NCBI GenBank assembly: GCA_964019425.1
Contig: OZ025850.1
Coordinates: 496,001-560,000 of the forward strand
Direction of reading: 5' to 3'
DNA length: 64,000 bases
From: Flectonema sp. DT1601
Lineage: Eukaryota; Euglenozoa; Diplonemea; Diplonemida; Diplonemidae
Below, piece after piece: positions 33,037 to 42,120 of this stretch; positions within the stretch are counted from its first letter, which is position 1, and each line of letters opens with the position of its first letter. The notes under the pieces are model-generated. The model had not been told where the DNA came from and ran no database searches. It was given only the letters and a program-made list of their open reading frames with translations. Both the position numbers and the translations under genes were made by a program.

Positions 33037-34356
33037 ATGAGAGTGCTGGAGCAGCTGACGGAGGACTCCGGAGAGAAACAAGGAGAGTCGTCAAAGAGAA
33101 AGACGACAGAGCAAGAGAGGAAGGGGAAGGAGTCCGGGGGACAACGACAGGAAGCGGCGAGCACGGTGAGGGATGGAAATGATGGAGGCCCGACGCCAAC
33201 TACCAACAACAAGAAACCCACTCTGCCAGAGTGGTACATTCACGCAGCGTGGGCTAAAGCAACACCTACGCTTAAATTCTCAGAAGCAATCGATGCCTCC
33301 AAAAACAACGCGGACGGACTCGTGCTCATCAGCTCAAAGGCTGATTATGAAGCACTGAAGCAAACACGAACGAAGGGCGACTGGACTGCCATCTCAAAGT
33401 CTAAACTGTTTAAAACAACAGTCCCAGTCGCACTTCCAGTCGTAAAGAAGTGCGGAACCTGCGTCATTCGTAGGGTATTTGTCACCCCGATTTGTGGCAA
33501 AGATTTCACTGCCGCAAGAGAAGACGCCATCGAGCCACCACAGCCGGACCCAGTTCTATTCGTACAAGACTGGAGTAAATCAGCAGAGAGCACTCTCACC
33601 ACTAAGGTGAAAGAATTAATTAAAAAGTGGGAGCTGAAGACATCGCCCTTCGGATTTAAAAAATGCGATATGCACACATCTATGGCGATCCGTGTGCCAA
33701 ACTTCAGAATTTCTGAAATTCTGGAATACAACAACAGCGACACCTCCAGTGAGAAGAGAGATCTATTCATCAGAAACCCATCTTGGTCTAATGGCCAAGA
33801 CTCTTGGAACACAGTTCAGTTCGTTAAGGACTTGGGCTTCAAAGCGGTGCTGGGCAAACTTTCAGTTCTTTCAGCAATCAAAGGTAGCTTCTACATCACG
33901 AAGTTCCGAGAGTGCTTTGGGCTGAAAGTTCAACCCGGGTTTACTCAAAAAGTGAGAGAATCACTCGGGGATTCTCTGAAACCCGCACTGCCGACTGGTC
34001 AGCGTTTTATAATTAAATCACTGGCTATTAAGAAGTTCACGACGCAACAGATCAGCGATCACCTGTTGCACGCATACAAGTGGAGTCACACAATTGTGGC
34101 TAGTTTTCATAAGGGAGGCAACAAAACGTTAATTGCAATCTCTGAATCGGTTCCATCACCAAGCTTCGTCGACATGGGTAAAGATGCGTACCTTGTAATC
34201 AACATGGAAACTAAAAGAGAAAAGCCGGTCAAATTGGGGCCGACCTTCAACCCGGGCAAGGGTCCAGTTATATCTGGTGATCTGAAGCGACACTGTGCTG
34301 AAGAACCAACCGATACTACTGAAACGACTGATGTGGAAATGGATAATTCAAACTGA
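33037..34356 (+). CDS. LINE 1 ORF1 protein
   Basis: The protein has 439 residues from the first ATG (upstream in-frame codons reach only a TTG). The first 60 residues are charged and disordered. The remainder is a mixed alpha/beta protein without a zinc knuckle or recognisable RRM, presumably the RNA-binding partner of the ORF2 protein. It ends at UGA (34354-34356) in the context AAC-UGA-CUU. The reading frame continues open past the stop into ORF2 without another stop, so limited read-through would fuse the two. Confidence 0.82.
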   Translation: MRVLEQLTEDSGEKQGESSKRKTTEQERKGKESGGQRQEAASTVRDGNDGGPTPTTNNKKPTLPEWYIHAAWAKATPTLKFSEAIDASKNNADGLVLISSKADYEALKQTRTKGDWTAISKSKLFKTTVPVALPVVKKCGTCVIRRVFVTPICGKDFTAAREDAIEPPQPDPVLFVQDWSKSAESTLTTKVKELIKKWELKTSPFGFKKCDMHTSMAIRVPNFRISEILEYNNSDTSSEKRDLFIRNPSWSNGQDSWNTVQFVKDLGFKAVLGKLSVLSAIKGSFYITKFRECFGLKVQPGFTQKVRESLGDSLKPALPTGQRFIIKSLAIKKFTTQQISDHLLHAYKWSHTIVASFHKGGNKTLIAISESVPSPSFVDMGKDAYLVINMETKREKPVKLGPTFNPGKGPVISGDLKRHCAEEPTDTTETTDVEMDNSN

Positions 34357-34524
34357 CTTGACAAACGAACACCGTCAACTTCAAATTCTAAAAATGACTC
34401 ACATCATAGTAAAGTTCTGGTGAAGCCGACTACTGTAACAGCACCGACTATCTCTCAAACTGAAAAAGAACTGACCCGAAGTTTATTACTGCTGGCAGGC
34501 GACGTTGAACGCAACCCTGGACCT
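34354..34524 (+). promoter_or_regulatory. In-frame UGA junction followed by a 2A ribosome-skipping site
   Basis: ORF1 ends at UGA 34354-34356. The same frame stays open through 21 codons to the 2A motif GDVERNPGP (34498-34524), which satisfies the D-V/I-E-x-N-P-G-P consensus. If some ribosomes read through, the 2A would still separate an extended ORF1 product from the enzyme polypeptide. Confidence 0.75.
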
Positions 34525-37500
34525 GAAAATTCGTTACTCTCAGTGTTGAGCTGGAACTGTAGATCGATAAGTCAGAAGGGGTCTTATATTCAAAGACTCC
34601 TTTCTCACTACTCGCCGGATGTACTGTGCTTACAGGAAACCTGGTCGAAGGAACACATTTCGCACCCTGGCTATTATACATATAGGAAGGACAGAAATAC
34701 AAAAGGTGGTGGCATTATAATAATGGCAAAGAGATGCTTCTCACAAGGAATCAGTGATGAAGAATTGTTTTCGAGAACAAGCGGTATCGAAGCTATGATG
34801 CTGAATGTTGGTGGTGTCAATGTTATTAACGTTTACGCTCCCCCTGGGTGTATCATTAGAGAAGATGATCTTCCGATCACAACGAAGTCTATTATTGCGG
34901 GCGACTTCAACGCACACAACCTCGTCTGGTCTACCAGGACAACCAAATCTGGTAAAGAATTATTTAATTGGGCGGATCGCAATGACGTTCTCGTAGCAAA
35001 CAGACCTGGTCAAATAACTCGGCCCAAACACGACATTCCTGGCGGTGGTACCTCACCTGACGTTATATTCTTTAAAGGATCAATTGTATTAGAAGAATTT
35101 TCAATCATAAATGAAGACAGTAAACATAACTCGGATCATCGACCTCTACTCGCTATCTTCGACACAATGGCTCACCTCTCTCAAGCAACAGTTGGAGCAA
35201 GGAAACGAACTGTCTGGGATTTCAAATCTACAAACTGGAGTGCTTTCAGACAGCAACTTGATAGAAGAATTGATAGGGCTAAGTTCTCGGATGATGCCAC
35301 TGGTAATGTTGGATTATTAAATAACATAATACATGAAGTAGCTGCGAGGAACGTGCGGAGGAGAATCTTATTTAAGGGCAAGCGCCGACGTAAGTGGAAG
35401 ACCTCTTCACCTGAATCTATAAAATCAAAAGGTAGTCACCTGAAAGACCAACTGAGGAAGGGGAACAACTTTAACTTCGCCTTCAAGAAGATTAAAGAAC
35501 TCCAACAGGACGCTGGTAAGGACATCAGCGTATCAAATATATCTGAGAACGATTTACCTGCAGCATTTCTGGACCTCTTTGTGGCCGATGGGGATGCTGC
35601 TAAACTCGAAGCCCCTTCATTGAAGAAAGAAGACTTGGAATTGGACATCTGTTGTGACTTCACAGATACCGAGATATCAGCAGCAATTAAAAACCTGAAG
35701 CCTCGCAAAGCAGCAGGCCCTGACGGTATTCACAACGAAATGCTTAAGAACTTATCTCAGAAGGCAGTTGACTGTTTATTAAAGGTGATCAATTCTTCGT
35801 GGAGATCCTCCAATGTTCCATATCTTTGGAAACAGGGGTTAATCAAACCGATGTTCAAGTCGGGCAAACCGCGGAACGATATTAAAAGCTACAGACCAAT
35901 CACACTCACTTCGGTTGTTGGCAAACTGGCTGAGAGGTTGGTGTACGACAGGCTCATGCATTGGCTTACCGAAAACTCAGCACTCAGTCCGATTCAAGCT
36001 GGCTTCAGACGGGGCAGAAATACCTGCGAACAAATCACAATTCTGGTGGACGCCATGGTAAACAACCACACGAAGGGGAGGAGGTCAGTCTTCTTGTCAT
36101 TCGATTTCACAGCAGCCTTCGATAGGATTAACCATCGAATTTTACTTTCAAAACTACAAAGAATGGGCATCCCAACCTTCATCGTTCGATGGATAACGGA
36201 CTTTCTAACCAATAGGAAGGTCAGAGTTGATGCAAATGGACATTTCAGTAAGTTTCGTACGCTGTCAAAAGGAGTGCCTCAAGGATCAATCTTAGGCCCA
36301 CTACTCTATTTAATATATGTTGACGATCTGTGTAAGATTCTCTCACAAGAGAAGGAAACGACTTTGACCGCACTGTATGCAGACGACACCGCTTGTGCAG
36401 TATTTGGCTCGACCATGGACGAAGCAATCTCAAACGCTCAACGAATACTTGACATCGTTGACAAGTGGTGCCGTGATAATGACATGGCACTTTCAGTCTC
36501 CAAGACTTGCGCTCTGAAAATGGATATTCAATCGAAAGAAGTAACCCTGACTGATACTAGCGACCGCGAACTCTTATTCTCAAAATCACTGGAAGTACGT
36601 TCGTTAGATATTGACTATTTTGATCTAGACAGCGTGATCAACACGACGACGACAAGGCCCACTTTACTGAGTGGTGAAACGATCCTCGAAGTAGAGGGGA
36701 AACCCATCAGGACTCAACAAGAATTAGAAGATTTACTGATGTTGAACATCCACGACGAGATGAATGTCAAAGCGAAAATTAAAATTGCCTTCCTACTGCC
36801 GATCACGGACTCAGTGAAATATCTGGGTGTTTACATTGATAACAGGCTCAGGTTTGATAAACAGTTAGAGAAAATACACGACGAACTGAAGAAAGGGATC
36901 TCCCTTCTGCAGTGCCTCCAGCCATATGAATTGGACTACAAGACCCTAAAGATGGTTAAAAACTTGTACGTGACAGCGAGGATTTCCTATGCACTGGACA
37001 GCTTTGGTTGGTTGCTCAACCAGCATAAAACGGATGCTATCGACTTCGAGATGAGAAAAATAGCGAGACTCGTAACAGGATGCAGCAGATGTACTCCGAG
37101 GGAGTTGCTCCTTTGGGAAGCCGACATCTTACCGTTTAAAAGACAAATCGAAAAGCAGACTAAAATTGCCTATTTCAGGTACAAAGCCATGACCTGGGTG
37201 CCGGACACCAACTCACTCGCATCGCCTCGAAGCTTCTGGGGTGGCCTCATTCCCCGTTCTGAAGGTCAACTAGAAAGTGTGGGGATCGTTCAACCTGACT
37301 CTATCAAACCTTGGATTGCTTCGGACAATGTTCAAATCAGCAACAGCTGCGGTTTTACAAAATCCCCTGATCCCGCAGTGGACAGGGAGAAATTCCTTAC
37401 CTACAACGCGACACTTCCTCCGGTGGACATGGTGATCAACTGTGACGGTTCATACTCTTCGAATGCGTCAGGCGCGGCTCTCATTGCTAGGTCACGAGAC

Positions 37501-38337
37501 GGAAAGAAACGTGCTCATGCGACCAGATTAGTGCGTGCGGATTGCAGCTACAGAACTGAGCAACATGCCTTGAAAAATGCGGCAAACTACTTAAACTGGA
37601 AGGTACAGAAAGACGGGCTAACTAAGTCAGTCAGAATCTATACCGACTCAAAATCATTGTTGGACGAGTTGAAGGGTGGCAGGTGTAAACAGAGAAACAC
37701 CAGATCCCTCGGCATCCTCGAGAACCTACGGAACTGCGGTATGAAAGTACATCTTCAATTCATCCCTTCTCATATGGGGATAGAAGCACACGACGAAGTT
37801 GATGAACTTGCTAAGAAATCGGCTCACAACAGATACCTCCCTCAAATCCCAATCCGAGGATCCTTCTTCTATCACAAATCCCGAGTGAGGAGGGGGATCA
37901 CGAAGGACATTTGGAACAGAATTGGTTACACTTGCTATAAAAACACCGTCAAAGGTGCCGCGATAAAATATCCTCCCGACATGAAAAGGAGCGATGAAAT
38001 CAGAATTGCGAATTTTAGAACGGGGTGTCATCCACTGATGCAAAACTGGCGGAAAGCCATCAAATGTCCATTCTGCCATAGCGCTCCATCCAACCAACTC
38101 CACCTACTCGTAGGCTGTCCATCACAGAAACTCGATGCAGCCAGATATGAAATCCTTGGCTTTTCTACATTGACAGGCAAATGGGACCGATCAAGTGATC
38201 TAATCCTCATCAACGGCATTCCTGCCAGTCTTGGCTCAATCTTTGCCACCAGCTGGCTTCCTTCAGTAGCGATGTTGATCAGGTGGATGGAACAAGCATC
38301 CAACCTGAGACTTTGGAATTGTGTAGGTGACACGTAG
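34420..38337 (+). CDS. LINE 1 ORF2: EEP endonuclease, reverse transcriptase, RNase H, CCHC
   Basis: The open frame reaches back to the ORF1 stop and lacks an early ATG (34420 is GTG), so translation probably depends on read-through or re-initiation. Near residue 20-35 is the 2A sequence LLLLAGDVERNPGP, predicted to release a peptide between G and P (34519-34522). The EEP endonuclease follows (LSWNCRS, LQETW, AGDFNAHN, SDHR). RT motifs are AAGPDGI, YRPITLTS, DFTAAFDRINH, GVPQGSILGP and catalytic YADD. The RNase H has D (NCDGSY), E (TEQHA), D (YTDSKS) and a late HMG/D segment. A C-terminal knuckle CPFC-x7-H-x4-C closes the protein. All catalytic residues are present. Confidence 0.92.
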   Translation: MKPTTVTAPTISQTEKELTRSLLLLAGDVERNPGPENSLLSVLSWNCRSISQKGSYIQRLLSHYSPDVLCLQETWSKEHISHPGYYTYRKDRNTKGGGIIIMAKRCFSQGISDEELFSRTSGIEAMMLNVGGVNVINVYAPPGCIIREDDLPITTKSIIAGDFNAHNLVWSTRTTKSGKELFNWADRNDVLVANRPGQITRPKHDIPGGGTSPDVIFFKGSIVLEEFSIINEDSKHNSDHRPLLAIFDTMAHLSQATVGARKRTVWDFKSTNWSAFRQQLDRRIDRAKFSDDATGNVGLLNNIIHEVAARNVRRRILFKGKRRRKWKTSSPESIKSKGSHLKDQLRKGNNFNFAFKKIKELQQDAGKDISVSNISENDLPAAFLDLFVADGDAAKLEAPSLKKEDLELDICCDFTDTEISAAIKNLKPRKAAGPDGIHNEMLKNLSQKAVDCLLKVINSSWRSSNVPYLWKQGLIKPMFKSGKPRNDIKSYRPITLTSVVGKLAERLVYDRLMHWLTENSALSPIQAGFRRGRNTCEQITILVDAMVNNHTKGRRSVFLSFDFTAAFDRINHRILLSKLQRMGIPTFIVRWITDFLTNRKVRVDANGHFSKFRTLSKGVPQGSILGPLLYLIYVDDLCKILSQEKETTLTALYADDTACAVFGSTMDEAISNAQRILDIVDKWCRDNDMALSVSKTCALKMDIQSKEVTLTDTSDRELLFSKSLEVRSLDIDYFDLDSVINTTTTRPTLLSGETILEVEGKPIRTQQELEDLLMLNIHDEMNVKAKIKIAFLLPITDSVKYLGVYIDNRLRFDKQLEKIHDELKKGISLLQCLQPYELDYKTLKMVKNLYVTARISYALDSFGWLLNQHKTDAIDFEMRKIARLVTGCSRCTPRELLLWEADILPFKRQIEKQTKIAYFRYKAMTWVPDTNSLASPRSFWGGLIPRSEGQLESVGIVQPDSIKPWIASDNVQISNSCGFTKSPDPAVDREKFLTYNATLPPVDMVINCDGSYSSNASGAALIARSRDGKKRAHATRLVRADCSYRTEQHALKNAANYLNWKVQKDGLTKSVRIYTDSKSLLDELKGGRCKQRNTRSLGILENLRNCGMKVHLQFIPSHMGIEAHDEVDELAKKSAHNRYLPQIPIRGSFFYHKSRVRRGITKDIWNRIGYTCYKNTVKGAAIKYPPDMKRSDEIRIANFRTGCHPLMQNWRKAIKCPFCHSAPSNQLHLLVGCPSQKLDAARYEILGFSTLTGKWDRSSDLILINGIPASLGSIFATSWLPSVAMLIRWMEQASNLRLWNCVGDT

Positions 38338-38829
38338 TCGCCATTTAAGTGTTTTATCAATATTTAGTATTTTCATCATTATCAATCATCTCCTGGTTGG
38401 GTAACTGCACATCACCTTCGGTGTTGTCGCAGTGTCTCTTCCAACACTCCTGTCTCCTTTTTCTCCTATTCTCCTTATAAATTTCTCTTGAGGGCAGGCC
38501 TTCGGGCTGTTCAAGTGGTCTTTGACCACCGCTCTAGTTATATGCTCGATTCTTTGTTTTTCCTTATCGATGGTAGGAATGGTAACCGAATTAGCTTCGT
38601 GTGTCCAATTTCAAGGACGCGTGACCATTTATTTTTTCCCGTTGCCGCTCTTCTTACGTCCTCAGGCGGAGCCTACCTATGTTTCCCGTGTTTTCCAATT
38701 TGTCAGACTTAAACCAAAAGAAAGTATAAAAGAAAGACAAAACAAAGAAGTGAAAAGAACAAAAACAAAGAGTCTGGAAGCACAGACGAGTGTAACCAAA
38801 AAAAAAAAAAAAAAAAAATTTTTTTTTTT

Positions 38830-39138
38830 TTAGGCCAGTTATGGCGCAGTGGTGAGTGGGTTGGCCCTCCACTCGGACGATCTTCGGTTCGATTCCGCCA
38901 CTGAGCTAATTTGGGACAGCCACAGGCGAAAGCCGCCGGTACCGAACTGGTCATTGGCCAGGCCCCTCTTCACGGACTGGAAGTCCCTCCAGGGTATGTT
39001 GAAAATCTAAAGACCACACCTATAAGGCGTCCACTGTAGCGGGTGGGTGAAAGGTCTGCTAAGGGGGTTGATTAAAAAAAAAAAAAAAAAAAAAAAATTT
39101 ATAATAAATAAATAAATAAAAAAAACTTATTTATTTAG
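38830..39138 (+). mobile_element. tRNA-derived SINE
   Basis: The head carries a Pol III A box (TGGCGCAGTGG, near 38840) and B box (GGTTCGATTCC, near 38886) at tRNA-like spacing, in a tRNA-like sequence that no longer folds as a functional tRNA. A roughly 170-base unrelated body follows. The tail is an A run plus an AAAT/AAATA repeat (39075-39124). It abuts the LINE 1 poly-A tail, separated by 11-12 T residues, so it probably inserted into that tail. Confidence 0.85.
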
Positions 39139-39173
39139 TCACATCCCGGTCGTGGTGCACACAAAAAAAACCG

Positions 39174-40835
39174 ACGGAGGAGGCTGAAAAAGCGGTGAAG
39201 GAGGGCTCGACCTCAGTGACGGAAGCCGTGATGAAGGTTTTCACAGAGGGGGCAAAGAACTGCCTGGGACACGGGACACAGACGGGTCCCTTCACGGTGC
39301 GGTGGGAGGGAAGACAACTGCGTCTGGAACCCCAGTACACAGAAGAGGGGACGGGATCGTCAGGCGGCCGAGAGTCGGTGGAAGGAGAAGACGCGAGGGT
39401 AGAGGGCCGAGACGAGCAGAGCCCGGTCCCAACCCCGAAGGGGGCCGTGCAAAGGGTAGAGGCGGGAGTCCTGGAGTTGAGCTCGGAAGGGTCGGAGGGA
39501 GATGACGATAGATCATCCTCCCCAGCGACAGGGCAGGACGAAGGGAACGGTTCCATGTCGGGAGGCTCCTTGGGGAGTCCAGGGACGTCGGACATGGAAG
39601 CAGAAGAACAGACGGACGAAAGGGACCAGTCAGTAGACCCGTCGGCAGCAGAGACCTCAGGCGAAAACCATCACCTGGCCGAGGACCTGCAAGCCGAGAA
39701 GGGGGACGAGCTGGACGAGACGTCCCACCACTCAGGAGAGCCACCGTCGTCAGACGGCATGGACGGAGTGGAGGGGTTGGAGGACCTGGAAGACTCACAG
39801 TCGGAGATGGAAGTCGACGGAGAAAATGTGACGGAAGGGTCAGTAGTCCAGTACGTCGAGGAGACGTCAGAGGACGTGGTCCAGGTGGCAGAGTCAGACA
39901 CAGAGGAGGAGGGATCGTCAGACTCCCAAATGACCATGACGGTCGATGAACAGGAATGGGAAGAGGGAGCGGCGCCCGAGGGGAACGCAGGTCAGATGGC
40001 CTGGATGCTGGGACTACACCCAGAAGGGGGGAACGCGGAAACACGACGGGAGGGCCAATCGGAGCCCCTTTCAAAGCTGGTGAACTCAGGCGAAACAAAA
40101 CCAATGGCCGAGAGATCCAGTTTGGGGGCGAAGATGGGACCACGCGCAGTGGGTAGTGACGGGAGCGGGGAAGACGCAGAGAGATCGCCGGGCACGGTGT
40201 CGACACCGAGCACGAGAGGGAGGACGAAGTACAGAAAGGGAATGGAGGAGGAGAGGGAGGAGTGTGTGTCGCCGAAGACAAACACGGGAAGGGGACGCAC
40301 GAGAGGCCGGAAGGCAAAGACGGGGGCAAAGGGGGCCGGAAAGGAGGACCCAAGTCCGCAGGTGTTGCAGGCGGAAATGGGAGAGTCCACCCCGAGCTCA
40401 GGTGAACGGCAGGCGAGGAGGAGGTACAGGAAGGGAGAAGAGAGGGAGAGGATAGAGGTTCTCTCCCCAGACCCGAGCAGGAAAGCGAAGAGGAAGAGAC
40501 GCAAGCAGAAGGAACCGGAGCCAGTGGAGGGCACCACGAGGGAACAGGCGCCGCGGAGTTACAACAGGAAACCCACACTGCGTCGGGTAGGTAAGGGAGA
40601 CACACCCGACACAATGGGGTACGCACACGGGCCCCCGGGCTCCCTGACCTCGTTCACGGACGCGGGCGTACGCCCGGAGCCGGCGGAGCGAGACGGACAA
40701 GGTGTGGCAGGAGTAGAGTTGGTCACAAGGTCGTCGTCACAGAGTGAGAGAAGCACCCAAGGAGAGATGAGGGAGAGAGAAGGGGATCCAACACGAAGGG
40801 TCCTGGACTTCTCGTCGAAAGGGGGAAGGTGCTAG
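39174..40835 (+). pseudogene. C-terminal remnant of the retroelement ORF
   Basis: The open frame equals residues of about 2288-2840 of the complete ORF: the acidic, Ser/Glu-rich tail followed by basic RKGEERER and KRKRRKQKE clusters. It lacks every enzymatic domain and is an ordinary 5'-truncation product of target-primed reverse transcription. Confidence 0.88.
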
Positions 40836-41010
40836 GGACTCCACGAAGGAGGTCTCAAGAGTCGAGGAAAAGACAGAGCCAAGACCCCAGAGCCAACCCA
40901 AAACACATGGTAGAGGACGAAGGAGAACAAGAGCGGGAGCGAGGTTAGAAACGTGACCAAAGCCCCCGCGAAGCAGGAGACACAACCTGCAACCAGACCC
41001 CCCCAAAAAA

Positions 41011-41370
41011 CATGTTAAAAGAAAAATGAAAAAAAAAAAAAAAAGAAGAGTGAAAAGGAAGACAGAGTTGTATGTAAACTGTATGTAAATGTAAGAAGAA
41101 AGAAAAAACACGCAGGAAGTGGGAGTGCAACCATCAGCGCAAACACAACCACAAATATTGTTTTTTTTTTTTTTTTCCTTTTTCTTTTCTTCGCTTCGGC
41201 GACAGATATGGTAGGACCTAGAAAACCGGCCCAAAACTTGTGTTGCAGTTTATCTTTTTAGCGCACACTCATGTAACATAAGGATCGCTGGTTCCGAGGG
41301 TTTGCTCTCCTGCCATACTTGCCTCTCACCTCCCTCAATAAAAAAATAAAAAAAAAAAAAAAAAAAAAAA
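41011..41370 (+). mobile_element. Insertion in the truncated copy's 3'UTR, partly tRNA-like
   Basis: This block is present only in the upstream copy, placed in an A-run that in the complete copy reads straight into CCCCGGTCAACG. It ends in a long A tail. Near 41261-41318 it reads TAGCGCACACTCATG, then AAGGATCGCTGGTTCCGAGG, a degraded resemblance to the anticodon and T arms of elongator tRNA-Met. A SINE is plausible; the family is unknown. Confidence 0.5.
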
Positions 41371-41918
41371 CCCCGGTCAACGAGGCAAACTCGGACCAAA
41401 ACATGCTTTTCACCCCCCCCAGGAAGCACCGACCAGTGGAGCCAAAGGCCACACACATATTATAAAAATCAAAGGCCGCCCCCCAACCCAAGAAAAGGAT
41501 GAAAAACTTTCAAGCGAAAAAACTTGACGTCCGTACGCCCCAGAGATCAAAGGACGGACGACTCACACCCCCTTCTTTCGCCCCATTTTATTTACTGGTA
41601 CAGCGACAAATGTAAAGCTGGGTAGACGACGAATTATTTTTTGTGCACAGAGACAAGGGATCCATGAGAACAAAGGATCAAGAGAAGAAGTGCACATTCC
41701 CCATCCCAAACCCAGAAACATGAGAACTCATTAAATTGAAGGGTCATGTCTTTTCAAGTCGAAAAATGCTTAAATGCTAAAGAAGACTGTCGTCCCCAGC
41801 TCGCGGGTTTTCCCTGTCACTGTATGTCGAGACAACGATCAGAGTCAGTAGAAAGATTGTACTAATTAACAGTATAATGAAAAAGGACAAAGAGAGTAGT
41901 TTCCATTTTATCTTCCCG

Positions 41919-41970
<52 letters not shown>

Positions 41971-41974
<4 letters not shown>

Positions 41975-42084
41975 ACTCCACACACACGTACGGGCTAACA
42001 AGGAGAAGAGCAGGTAAGTCGATTGTCTTTTTTCGGGTTCCATACACAAATCATCCACAGCGAAGGGAACGGAAAAGGAAGAGT

Positions 42085-42120
<36 letters not shown>

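Larger units (their letters stand above)
39172..41970 (+). mobile_element. 5'-truncated copy of the OTU/RT/USP retroelement
   Basis: The sequence from CGACGGAGG at 39172 to the poly-A end at 41970 matches 48986-51407 with only scattered substitutions (for example GTGAAG versus GCGAAG near the start). It therefore contains only the last 553 codons of the ORF and the 3'UTR. Its 3'UTR holds an extra block of about 350 bases (41011-41370) that is absent from the complete copy. The complete copy begins directly after its poly-A, forming a head-to-tail pair. Confidence 0.9.
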
